DNA of 64,000 nucleotides from Pseudeuparius sepicola (lineage: Eukaryota > Arthropoda > Insecta > Coleoptera > Anthribidae), in NCBI GenBank assembly GCA_963920635.1, contig OY987305.1, positions 5,061,153-5,125,152 of the forward strand, in the 5' to 3' direction. A model generated the notes under the pieces. It did no database searches, had not been told where the DNA came from, and saw nothing but the letters and a program-made list of their open reading frames with translations. Within the stretch, counting starts at the first letter, position 1. Every line of letters starts with the position of its first letter. Positions 53,401-58,921 of the stretch are shown in pieces. Position numbers and translations under genes: made by a program.

Positions 53401-56400
53401 AAAAACAAAATACCGCAAGCGCAACTTATCATCGGATAACACATGAATTTGCTACTAAACTTTAATTTTGTTCGATTAGCAGCTAGAAATTTAAATTAAT
53501 CGAAATCAGAGTTTAAAAATATTAAATTTTTGTGTCCAACTTTCTGCCGGTCCCTGTATAAAAAATTTTTTTTTTTTCAAAAGCGATTCTCGTTTGTTAA
53601 ATTGCGGAATATGTATTTCTTTGTTATTAATAGACAATAATATCTATACTAAAATCGAGCAATCCGTACGCCTGGCGTAAATAAAACCACGTGTTCAATG
53701 ACGATCCGCGATTGGTCGGTAGGCTATAAAGTTTCATCCGAGTCGGCAACAGGGACGTACTCGATCGCAAAAGTGTAGTTACGCGGTTTTACCTTGTTGT
53801 TTTCAGCTATTTAGACACTGCCACAAATAATTTTATCGATGTTTTGAACCATTTTAATTAAGCCAATAATTCTTTTCCCAAATATTTTGATGTAAACCAT
53901 TGTAAAACTAAAATTAAATAAAGGTCATGCCTCAGTGCGGCCCTGGCGAATATTTCAACTCACGTGCTCTTGTTTACGCTCGGCGTAAGAGTTGCTCGAT
54001 TTTACTATAGTTTCGATTACGTGAAAAGGACCTATTTTCGTTAAAAACCAGTTTGTTTATTTTTAAATGTTGTTGCTTTATGCAAACGAGAAATTAATGA
54101 AATACACTCACCGGCACGAAAAACGGAGCACTTACAATTTTTATTTAAAAAATGTGAAATTTTAATACTTTGCGATGGTTTATTATTATAATAAGTTAAA
54201 CGCAAACAACAACATGTTTTAAGTAATTTCTAATAACAATTGGGCGCTTTTTTTTAAAATAAAAACTTTTGTTACAATTTAAAAAATTAGAACGATAAAC
54301 CCACGTTGGTGTTGTGGCAAAATGTCCTTAAATGAATCAAAACTTAAACGATTTTTGAGCAAAAACTAATGAGGAGCATTTTTAATAACGGGTATTACCC
54401 CCGCGAGCTCGAATGATTGCATGCATTCTCCGTGGCATGCCTAAAATCAAATGGCGAATGTCCTCTTGAGGAATAAGGTCCCATTCCTCTAAAAGAGCTT
54501 GTTTCAACTGACTTATGGTTAAAGGAGCAGGAACACGACTTCGCATTCTTCGCCCAAGCATGTCCCAAACATGTTCAATCGGGTTCGCATGTGGACTTAA
54601 CGCTGGCCACTCCAAAACAGGAATGTTTACATCATTTAAATACTGTTGAGTGATTCTTGCGGTATGAGGTCTGGCATTATCATGCATCAGAAGAAAGTTA
54701 TTTCCAATAAAATCAACATACGGGACAACAAAATCTTGGAGAATTTCATCAATGTACCTGGCAGCAGTTAAGGAGCCTCTTGGAACGATGTACAACTCAG
54801 TGTGTGCCTCCAGAGAAATTCCAGCCCACACCATTACTGATACTCCTTGGTATCCTACTCTAGGACTGAAGGTACATTCTGCAAAACGCTCTTGTGGTCT
54901 TCGCCATACTCTCTCGCGACCATCTGGAGATCGCAGGCTAAACCTGGACTCATCAGTAAATAAAATTCGCCCCCAATCATTTTCACCCCAGTGCTCATGA
55001 TTTCTGGCAAACCGAAGTCGCGCAACACGATGACGCCTAAGAAGCTCTGGACCTGTTGCAGGTCTACGACTGGTAAGATTGGCTTCTCCAAGTCTTCGTC
55101 TAACTGTACGTTCGCTTACATTGGTATTCCGAACATGATGAAGTCTATTTCTGATTTCTACAGCTGTAGCACGACGATCTCGTAGACTTTGCAAGAGGAT
55201 GAAGCGATCATCATGAGCGTTAGTTTTTCGTTGGGGACCAGTTCCAGGTCGTCTGGTGTAAGCTCTAGTTTCCAAAAAACGTGTATAAATACGGTGCACA
55301 GTGCTATTGGATACGGCATATTGTTGGGCAACATATCGCTCAGTTCTTCCGTCTTGAAGCAACGCAACAATAGCAGCCGCTGTTTCAGGATTAACAGCCA
55401 TATTTTTACCTTAAATAAACGCAGTACAGCTTTGAACTGTTTCACTTCTTTAAACTCAGACTTGTCAAAACAATAAAAACAAAAGAAAAGTCATGGCCAA
55501 CTAAGACTTGTGTACTTTTTAATTTTTGGAAATTTTTATTCAAAACAGTCTAGTCTTGCTTTTCAAATAAACGTTTAATTGTTGTTAGATATTACTTAAA
55601 ACATGTTGTTGTTTGCTTTTAACTTATTATAATAATAAACCATTGCAAAGTATTAAAATTGTACATTTTTTAAATAAAAATTATAAGTGCTCCGTTTTTC
55701 GTGCCGGTGAGTGTATGAACTTAGATTTCAAAAATCTGTCTGTCCGAGTTTTCAGAGGCGTGCCAACCCTTATTTTCGTTTTGTCGGGAAGGTGTTGCGT
55801 AAAAAAAAAGAAATGTTAGAAAATTAGTGTTGTTGACGAAATGTTGTTGACCGTGTCCATCTGCAGAGAAGGATGTCCCATCGGTCCTGGTTTCACCCTG
55901 AGCAAGGTGTTCACGCTCACACCACTATTGGCAAATAATAAGGATAAGTGGGGCCTTGCACTAGACGGCCAGTTGAAGCACGAGGACACCAATCTTGCGT
56001 CCAGCACATTGTAAGTCAAAAAGTACTTTTTTACAGCTTGAAACGACTCATCCGGTACCTAATCGTCGGTAAACACACCTATGAATGAATGAATGAATGA
56101 ATATAAATCGTTACGTCTAAATATAGTGTCTAATCGATCGCCTTTATGGAAGATCCTAGTGATTGAAACGATTCTTCCGAAACCTCAGAAACCTCAATTT
56201 AAATCCTCACTTCACGCGGATTCCCCGAGATTGTTGTGGCACCTTTCCCCGAAATAATCTTCAAAGTCAAGGTGTTTATTCCGCTTCAAGATTTCGAGTC
56301 CATGTCAAACTTTTTTAATACAAATTACCCAACTCCGGCCGTCGATCTGGCAACGTTTCAAACCACTGTGATTATCGATGTTGTCAAACTGCCCGACGAC

Positions 56401-57461
56401 TTTAATTTCTTGTGGCGTTTCCGAAACTAAGATGCGCCGATTTCGCCTCAAATAAATCACAGATCAGAAATGGCAACGAATAAAACGTCGCTCGCGCACT
56501 TTTTGTATGACGCAATTAATTTTTTATTTAGAACATCTGCTCGACCTTGGGACGGAAATTAATAAACAGAAATAGGAGTATTGTCGGATTTTAATTGGAA
56601 GGCTGGGAAAAAATGCGAGCTTCAATAAGGAATGTATTGATGGAAAATAAATCGCTTTCCCGCCAGCAGGAAAACAATGTTAGCTCCAAACGATCAAATT
56701 GAAATTACAATATTTACATTACAGATTTGTAAGAACGCTTGCGTAGATATTTTACGACCAAACAACACTGGTTTCTCGGAGATCCTAATTGTATTTTTTC
56801 TTCAAACAAAAACAAACTCCTAATTGAGAAAATAGAAAATCTGAGAAGTGCGGCGCATTATTTTTGTTCAGCCGACCAAATAAATGCGAAACTTATCCTT
56901 ATTTCCGTTAGGAGGTAGTTTTTTTTTTACCTGGAATGTTTTTTTTTTTGCTTTTTTGCACGGTAGAGGCACAACTAACGTTCCCTTTATTATTAGATTT
57001 AATTGTTAAACATATTTTTAGAGTCGCCGACCCCTCGCAGAGGGAAAATCTGGGAATTATCGTTCAGTACACAGTAAAAGTCAAGCTTTGTTTAGGAGCT
57101 TTAGGAGGGTAAGATATTTAAAAAAAAATGAAAGCGAACTGAATAAAAAATATTTCAGAGATTTAGTAGCGGAGTTGCCATTTATTTTAATGCATCCCAA
57201 GCCTGAAGAAGAACTAGCGCCGCCTCTCAGCAATTCGCCATCGCGCAGGGTTAGCAAGGATGGTGCTACTGATGTTCCGGTAGACACAAATCTAATTCAA
57301 CTAGATGCGTAAGTAAAAAAAAATATAAATATTTTCCGGGGTGTCTCAATTTGAAATTGTCAATTTTTAGCGACGAGAATAACATACAGGACCACGACGA
57401 TGACATAATATTCGAGGACTTTGCCAGGCTGCGGCTGAAGGGCGCAGAGACTGATGCATGA
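17392..57461 (+). CDS. krz: non-visual (beta-type) arrestin, complete coding sequence over nine to ten exons
   Basis: Arrestins bind phosphorylated G-protein-coupled receptors, stop G-protein signalling and link receptors to clathrin; kurtz is the insect beta-arrestin. Joined exons give 461 residues: 17392-17412, 18339-18466, 24359-24389, 36710-36770, 38336-38726, 51147-51428, then 51754-51897 or 55867-56010, then 57022-57108, 57159-57308 and 57371-57461. Every junction is GT/AG and in phase. Residues 50-60 are the [11 protein letters not shown] edge strand, 106-118 the finger loop ([13 protein letters not shown]), Arg215 in LAIRK the phosphate sensor, and Asp338/Asp345 in [11 protein letters not shown] the polar core. 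LIQLD (427-431) is the clathrin box. [13 protein letters not shown] (441-453) is the AP2 motif that separates beta-arrestins from visual ones. The length fits fly kurtz. Start: ATG at 17392 (in-frame stop 12 bases upstream) or ATG at 18432 (423 residues). Introns reach 12 kb and are full of transposons. Confidence 0.94.
18339..18466 (+). CDS. krz: arrestin exon: N-terminal extension
   Basis: Encodes a Ser/Pro-rich leader ([20 protein letters not shown], then [11 protein letters not shown]) followed by [11 protein letters not shown]. The block from VSSKRQATR onward is kurtz-like; the leader is unfamiliar. If translation starts at ATG 18432 the leader is 5' UTR, but it is open throughout and in frame with the upstream exon. 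Confidence 0.75.
18467..20449. other. arrestin intron sequence, mostly unassigned
   Basis: 18885-18950 contains a fragment resembling family A (AAAGGTTAAATGGGGAAAGA). The rest is AT-rich with no repeats matched elsewhere in the window, apart from the inverted ETS-like site at 19718. Confidence 0.35.
19718..19738. promoter_or_regulatory. inverted pair of ETS-like sites
   Basis: ACTTCCGGT and ACCGGAAGT are perfect inverses separated by TTC. Each is a good ETS-family core. Intronic, with no other support. Confidence 0.25.
20450..20805 (+). repeat. direct tandem duplication of about 175 bp
   Basis: TGATCAGCTGCTAA at about 20451 recurs at about 20625. Both are followed by CTCCGAT, GTGAACCTATATCT or its variant, TGTCCATATCTCACTATCCT and TTTATTCACAGGCCAACAAC. 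Copies have diverged by small indels. Lies in an arrestin intron. Confidence 0.7.
20806..22301. other. arrestin intron sequence, unassigned
   Basis: Open frames overlap on both strands at 21000-21359 (119 codons on minus). They lack recognisable domains, so this is probably old transposon or chance. A perfect CRE octamer lies at 22276-22283 and AGATGGCGCCAC at 22234-22245. Confidence 0.3.
22302..23373. mobile_element. non-autonomous hAT element with 8-bp target duplication
   Basis: The ends are CAGAGCCGTATCT and the near-inverse AGATACGGCCCTG. Both sides carry the 8-bp direct repeat GATAAACA (22294-22301 and 23374-23381), the hallmark of hAT insertion. A G-run follows the left end and C-runs precede the right end. 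Two short open frames overlap near the right end, none resembling a transposase. Confidence 0.8.
23382..24358. other. arrestin intron sequence with CG-richer 3' part
   Basis: About 23820-24290, just upstream of the next exon, is CG-richer and single-copy in this window. It may be regulatory. No exon is evident. Confidence 0.3.
24359..24389 (+). CDS. krz: arrestin micro-exon (31 bp)
   Basis: TTTTCCAG precedes and GTAAGTCG follows. It completes an Arg codon and encodes [10 protein letters not shown], the first beta strand and loop of the N-domain. Confidence 0.92.
24390..25415. other. arrestin intron sequence; MITE fragment and hairpin
   Basis: 24745-24890 resembles the interior of the MITE at 53099 (TTTTATTCTTGATAAAAGTT shared). 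A terminus-like CAGGATGTACCAC lies at 25138. A hairpin is listed at 25022-25065. Confidence 0.35.
25022..25065. repeat. 20-bp-arm palindromic hairpin
   Basis: TTTACTCCCTTGGGACT and AGTCCCAAGGGAGTAAA are exact inverses around an AT loop. A second small inverted pair GCGG/CCGC lies just left. It is too GC-bounded to be a random AT palindrome; function unknown. Confidence 0.5.
25416..26170 (+). mobile_element. family E element, copy 1 (3'-deleted)
   Basis: Aligns along most of its length with 33800-34785, including CAGCATAAAAA near the left end, the GTGGCCAGCCGTCGAAC segment and TTATACCATAC at the right end. It lacks the piece carrying the right terminal inverted repeat. No coding capacity recognised. 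Confidence 0.65.
26395..26988. mobile_element. family B repeat, copy 2
   Basis: Matches 11610-12224. The first hairpin is present with its loop inverted (GGCTA here, TAGCC in copy 1), and the second hairpin runs from 26858 to 26973. Confidence 0.7.
26989..28389. other. arrestin intron sequence with a CG-rich island
   Basis: About 27540-27960 is clearly CG-richer than its surroundings (ggccgcggctacaccgccgc). It carries open frames on both strands (27552-27839 minus, 27649-27879 plus) with no recognised domain. It may be an intronic regulatory island. GCGCCATCTTCG, the inverse of the AGATGGCGC motif, lies at about 27919. Confidence 0.35.
28390..28640 (+). repeat. direct repeat of about 125 bp
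   Basis: CATTTAAATTTGAAGA..AAATT..CCTAAGGGTGGACAAATA is present twice (from about 28420 and about 28547). Each copy is followed by ACCGATTTCGAT. Probably the repetitive 3' part of a retroposon. Confidence 0.55.
28683..28948. repeat. foldback element, with an extra third arm fragment
   Basis: ACCGACTTCAAAAATTTGCC (28683) pairs with the region ending at 28948. CTCTTTCTACATTGAGTTAT (28741) pairs with ATAACTCAATGTAGAAAGAG (28870). A further copy of the right end lies at about 28984-29018. Confidence 0.75.
30542..31204. mobile_element. possible element with 29-bp terminal inverted repeats
   Basis: CTCAGAGAAATAACCAAGGA (then TAGAGGGAG) at 30544 is matched inversely by the sequence ending at 31203. 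A single further copy of the core lies at 27275. A CG-rich core (about 30875-30945, ggcgcccgcggcag) lies inside. No known protein is encoded; an open frame at 31052-31360 overlaps the right end. Confidence 0.45.
32240..32686. mobile_element. family B repeat, copy 3 (left end missing)
   Basis: Aligns to copies 1 and 2 from CCCGGCC onward and retains the second hairpin (32553-32667). It sits inside the right part of the 29126-32754 region. Confidence 0.65.
33123..33785. repeat. MITE terminus followed by a ~340-bp direct duplication
   Basis: CAGGGTGGTCCAAC after TA marks an element end. Two diverged direct copies follow (about 33160-33480 and 33497-33785). They share TTTCCAAAGCATT, CCCAACT..AAGG, TAGAAAT.TTAG and the CCAGATTT/TCAGATTT segments. 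No matching right terminus is found. Confidence 0.5.
33800..34785 (+). mobile_element. family E element, copy 2 (fullest copy)
   Basis: The left end contains CACTTGAAACAGCATAAAAA and the right end the inverse TTTTTATGCTGTTCCAAGTG. Flanking GTAT-type segments extend the inverted repeat to about 40 bp with mismatches. Copies also lie at 25416 and, inverted, at 35346. The interior carries no recognisable transposase. Confidence 0.7.
34801..34868 (-). pseudogene. tRNA-like pseudogene between inverted family E copies
   Basis: The minus strand shows a perfect A box TAGCTTAGTTGG (34859-34848) and B box GGTTCGAATCC (34821-34811). The segment between them is about 8 bases too short for a normal anticodon arm, and the acceptor strands do not pair. 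It could be a SINE head or a decayed tRNA. Confidence 0.5.
34869..35345. other. spacer between inverted family E copies
   Basis: No gene, repeat or motif recognised. Confidence 0.35.
35346..36260 (-). mobile_element. family E element, copy 3 (inverted)
   Basis: Reverse complement of copy 2 over almost its full length, ending AATTAGAGTTTTTTTTATGC at 36219-36238. It has a deletion near its left end. With copy 2 it forms an inverted pair with arms of about 900 bp inside the arrestin intron. Confidence 0.7.
36261..36709. other. arrestin intron 3' part, nothing recognised
   Basis: Single-copy-looking sequence leading to the acceptor TTATTTCAG at 36701-36709. Confidence 0.35.
36710..36770 (+). 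CDS. krz: arrestin exon (N-domain strand with KRDFVDH)
   Basis: TTTCAG/GTAAGC borders. Encodes [20 protein letters not shown], a highly conserved arrestin block that includes the N-domain polar-core Asp of RDFVDH. Confidence 0.95.
36951..38099. mobile_element. long-arm foldback MITE in arrestin intron
   Basis: TA-flanked (36949-36950, 38100-38101). The ends are CAGGGTGATTCAGTTTTAAT and the exact inverse. The two arms, each over 500 bp, are close to identical over the outer 360 bp, so the 1149 bp fold into one long hairpin when transcribed with the arrestin pre-mRNA. The terminus matches the elements at 15940 and 29126. Confidence 0.9.
38336..38726 (+). CDS. krz: arrestin large N-domain exon (finger loop)
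   Basis: The acceptor is CGTTTCAG and the donor CAG|GTGAGG. Encodes residues 81-211: [20 protein letters not shown], the finger loop [37 protein letters not shown] and [12 protein letters not shown], ending KPHKRNSVR. It is much richer in G+C than the other exons, with GC-ending codons dominating. Its last 39 bases are the first part of the 26-copy tandem array. If the donor is skipped the next codon is TGA, giving a truncated N-domain-only product. Confidence 0.97.
38688..45320 (+). repeat. 26-copy tandem array of exon end + 5' splice site + intron (254-255 bp unit)
   Basis: Units start (CGCGCAAGACGAC) at 38688, 38942, 39196, 39451 and then every 255 bp to 45061; a 5-base remnant ends at 45320. 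The first 39 bases of each unit copy the last 13 codons of the arrestin exon, followed by the donor GTGAGG and about 215 bp of intron. The genuine exon end is unit 1. Units 1 and 2 are the most diverged (254 bp, ACGAGCGG); units 3-26 share an extra G (ACGAGGCGG) and are nearly identical. Few positions vary (catTg/catCg, aattaC/aattaT, gacG/gacT). ACGCGC is present both in the exon where the unit begins and in unique intron DNA where the array ends, marking the original microhomology. Confidence 0.97.
45321..45612. other. unique intron DNA after the array
   Basis: Presumably the original intron continuation. AT-rich, no motif. Confidence 0.4.
45613..46343. mobile_element. foldback MITE (CAGTGTGTCCCAATTTGATA type)
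   Basis: TA precedes the left end. The arms pair over roughly 340 bp each. The right end stops at TATCAAATTGGGACA, losing the last bases of the terminus. Confidence 0.8.
46344..46722 (+). repeat. partial third arm of the preceding foldback element
   Basis: Repeats, in diverged form, the AGTCCCAAGGG..GGATGGGGTAATTATTTCA and TCAGAATGAAAAACTGA segments of the left arm and then folds back again. This suggests a second truncated copy inserted next to or by rearrangement of the first. Confidence 0.6.
46723..48663. other. arrestin intron sequence, mostly unassigned
   Basis: A 26-bp direct repeat (AATGTTATCATATAACTTAT with AATAA) lies at 46934-46985. A MITE-like terminus CAGGGTGATCG is at 47210. 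A perfect CRE octamer lies at 47821-47828. No gene recognised. Confidence 0.35.
48664..49618. mobile_element. foldback MITE family A, copy 2 (right arm truncated)
   Basis: Starts with a degenerate terminus (TTGTCCGGGATAAGAATGAA) and follows family A copy 1 in order, without the family B insertion. It ends in GGGCCGCATTAGAAAAAAAT, so the outer right arm is missing. Confidence 0.75.
49998..50248. mobile_element. hAT MITE with near-perfect 8-bp target duplication
   Basis: The ends are CAGTGGCGTACCCAG and CTGGGTGCCCCACTG (inverse with one change). It is flanked by GTGTCATG (49990-49997) and GTGTCACG (50249-50256). A long G-run follows the left end and a C-run precedes the right end, as in the hAT copy at 22302. 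Confidence 0.8.
50257..51146. other. arrestin intron 3' part with a CG-richer patch
   Basis: About 50510-50960 is CG-richer and not repeated in the window. The open frames there (50569-50850 minus and others) show no family motif. The acceptor CTCTTTCCAG precedes the next exon. Confidence 0.3.
51147..51428 (+). CDS. krz: arrestin exon (interdomain and C-domain start)
   Basis: Encodes [60 protein letters not shown] and [16 protein letters not shown]. It contains the phosphate-sensor Arg of AIRK. The donor is GA|GTAAGT; the split codon is completed by either version of the next exon. Confidence 0.97.
51754..51897 (+). CDS. krz: arrestin lariat-loop exon, version A (candidate alternative exon)
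   Basis: 144 bases between acceptor AACGCAG and donor GTGAGT; a branch-like TCTAAAC lies about 28 bases upstream. With the split codons it encodes [30 protein letters not shown] and [18 protein letters not shown], then Ile. It is open, in phase with the flanking exons, and keeps the polar-core residues ([11 protein letters not shown]). It differs from version B at 10 of 49 positions, all before or after that core. The acceptor's pyrimidine tract is short. It may be a mutually exclusive partner of B or, less likely, a decaying copy. Confidence 0.75.
51898..53098. other. intron between the two lariat-loop exons, left part
   Basis: Contains an inverted pair GTTATTTGAGAATT / GAAATTCTCAAATAAC at about 52157-52240. 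Otherwise unassigned. Confidence 0.35.
53099..53556. mobile_element. MITE with TA duplication (CAGTGACTGGCAGAAAGTTG type)
   Basis: The right end CAACTTTCTGCCGGTCCCTG is the near-inverse, and TA lies on both sides (53097-53098, 53557-53558). A related fragment lies at about 24745. Confidence 0.8.
53644..54010. mobile_element. short inverted-repeat element
   Basis: CTATACTAAAATCGAGCAA at the left and TTGCTCGATTTTACTATAG at the right are inverses with one difference. GTACGCC / GGCGTAA segments continue the pairing. 367 bp, with no coding capacity. Confidence 0.65.
54105..55713. mobile_element. apparently intact Tc1-family transposon
   Basis: 1609 bp flanked by TA (54103-54104, 55714-55715). 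The terminal inverted repeats begin CACTCACCGGCACGAAAAAC and extend about 137 bp (54105-54241 and about 55577-55713) with only a handful of mismatches. They enclose one uninterrupted transposase gene on the minus strand. The good state of repeats and gene suggests recent insertion. It sits in the intron between the two alternative arrestin exons, in reverse orientation to the host gene. Confidence 0.95.
54382..55401 (-). CDS. Tc1-like transposase, DD34E, 339 residues, full length
   Basis: Cut-and-paste transposase that binds the terminal inverted repeats and excises and inserts the element at TA sites. Residues 1-110 form the paired-type helix-turn-helix DNA-binding region ([20 protein letters not shown]; the second HTH contains [13 protein letters not shown]). 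The RNase H-like catalytic domain follows with Asp150 (FTDESRFSL), Asp241 ([10 protein letters not shown]) and Glu276 (ANPIEHVWD). The D-E spacing is 34 residues, defining Tc1. The length matches active Tc1 proteins (about 340), and no stop or frameshift is seen. The usual SPDLNPIE motif reads SPHANPIE here; whether this affects activity is unknown. The start is the first ATG after the inverted repeat. Confidence 0.95.
   Translation of the reverse strand: MAVNPETAAAIVALLQDGRTERYVAQQYAVSNSTVHRIYTRFLETRAYTRRPGTGPQRKTNAHDDRFILLQSLRDRRATAVEIRNRLHHVRNTNVSERTVRRRLGEANLTSRRPATGPELLRRHRVARLRFARNHEHWGENDWGRILFTDESRFSLRSPDGRERVWRRPQERFAECTFSPRVGYQGVSVMVWAGISLEAHTELYIVPRGSLTAARYIDEILQDFVVPYVDFIGNNFLLMHDNARPHTARITQQYLNDVNIPVLEWPALSPHANPIEHVWDMLGRRMRSRVPAPLTISQLKQALLEEWDLIPQEDIRHLILGMPRRMHAIIRARGGNTRY
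55867..56010 (+). CDS. krz: arrestin lariat-loop exon, version B (candidate alternative exon)
   Basis: 144 bases between TCCATCTGCAG and GTAAGTCA, the same length and phases as version A. Encodes [30 protein letters not shown] and [18 protein letters not shown], then Leu. This version resembles the kurtz sequence I know from other insects ([12 protein letters not shown]), so it is probably the ancestral or default exon. Asp338 and Asp345 hold the polar core; Lys342 lies between them. Confidence 0.93.
56011..57021. other. arrestin intron, little recognised
   Basis: A (GAAT)n microsatellite of about five units lies at 56081-56102. An open frame at 56236-56430 has no recognised motif. The acceptor TATTTTTAG ends the stretch. 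Confidence 0.4.
57022..57108 (+). CDS. krz: arrestin C-domain exon
   Basis: Borders TTTTTAG / GTAAGA. Encodes [20 protein letters not shown], then KLCLGALGG, the last long C-domain strands. Its first base completes the split codon as Leu after exon B or Ile after exon A. Confidence 0.95.
57159..57308 (+). CDS. krz: arrestin exon with clathrin-binding box
   Basis: Preceded by a 50-bp intron. Encodes [20 protein letters not shown], a Ser/Arg-rich linker and [17 protein letters not shown] fits the clathrin-box pattern LxxL[DE]. Confidence 0.95.
57371..57461 (+). CDS. krz: arrestin terminal coding exon with AP2 motif
   Basis: Encodes [20 protein letters not shown], then [10 protein letters not shown] and [16 protein letters not shown] is the beta2-adaptin binding motif that also contacts the N-domain in the basal state. 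A donor-like CAG|GTAGGT lies 32 bases past the stop (57494), so the exon may be spliced to a separate 3'-UTR exon. Confidence 0.95.
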
Positions 57462-57521
57462 AATCGGGTGTATTCGCAAGGCTTGCAATACAGGTAGGTA
57501 CAGACATTAAAAAAAAATGTA

Positions 57522-58921
57522 CAGTGTCCTCCAAAAAGTTCGCAGCATAGGGGGGAAATTTTTAATTAATGTTTCATTTTAAAATTTAATTTTGGGGTTA
57601 CCTTTTGCTTGAAAAAAGATGAAAAATGACCCACTCAAACGTGGTCATGTGACTTTCGTTATCTGTCAAAAACGACATTTAAAAAAATATATCGCCAAAA
57701 ATGGGTTTATTTGTTAAAATATCAAAAAGTTTTACCTGAAAAAGTTGTTCCTTTTTCAATTTTACGTAAGTGTACCAAATTTGAACGCTTTAATAAAAGA
57801 TTTAGTTTTTTGCCAATTTTTATAAATTATGAAATTTCTGAAAATTTAAAAAAAAATAATCTTCGTAAAAACTGTTTTATATCAATAGCTTTATCATTCA
57901 GTTAACTTTTTATTACTAATTAACGATAAGAATAAATATTTTTCAAAAGAAAATGATATTAACGCTTTAAAATTCTGTTATGTTTGCTGCAAACTTGATG
58001 TACCATCTAGCATTTAGGGTATAAATTTAGTTACATTATGTTTTCCAGTTCTAAATTGATGCCAAAATAATAATAAATTAAATTTTATCATCAAACTATT
58101 TTACGTATATAAGCAAAATTCTTGACTTTTATGGAACAAATAATTATTATTACCTTTAAGCTTAATTTCGCATTAATTGAGTATGAAGAGAATTGAAGCA
58201 ATTATTTTTACCATTCTCCCTTTCAAAAGTATTAATTAAACTGTCAAATAAAAACAATTGCTTCAATTCTATCCATGGCCTACTCATCAATATCGATTAA
58301 TGCGAAATTAAACTGAAAAGTAATAATTATTTGTTCCATAATAGTCAAGAATTTTGCTTAGATACGTAAAATAGTTTGATGATAATTTAATTTATTAATA
58401 TTTTGGCATCAATTTAGAACTGAAAAACGTAATGTAACTAAATTTATACCCTAAATGCTAGACGGTACATCATCTTTGCAGCAAACATAACAAAATTTTA
58501 AAGCGTTAATATCATTTTCTTTTGAAAAATACCGATTCTTATCGGTAATTAGTAATAAAAAGTTAATAGAATGATAAAGCTAGTGACATAAAAAAGTTTT
58601 TAGGAAGTTACAAGTTTTAAAATTTTCAGAAATTTCATAATTATTATTAAAAATTGGCAGAAAACTAAATCTTTTATTAGAACGTTCGAATTTGGTATAC
58701 TTACGTAAAATTTACAAAGAAACAACTTTTTCAAGTGAAACTTTTTGATATTTTAACAAATAAACCCATTTTTGGCGATATATTTTTTTAAATGTCATTT
58801 TTGACAGATAACGAAAGTCACATGACCACGTTTGAGTGGGTCATTTTTCATCTTTTTTCAAGCAAAAGGTGACCCCAAAATTAAAATTTAAAATATGTTG
58901 CGAACTTTTTGGGGGACACTG
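57522..58921. mobile_element. long foldback MITE just downstream of the arrestin stop codon
   Basis: The ends are CAGTGTCCTCCAAAAAGTTC and the near-inverse GAACTTTTTGGGGGACACTG, with TA on both sides. The arms are over 600 bp each. It lies between the donor-like site at 57494 and the acceptor-like site at 58970, so splicing would remove it from the mature 3' UTR. Confidence 0.85.

Noticed and set aside
54752..55476. Several smaller open frames on both strands inside the Tc1 element
   Set aside because: They overlap the 339-codon transposase in other frames and have no motifs.
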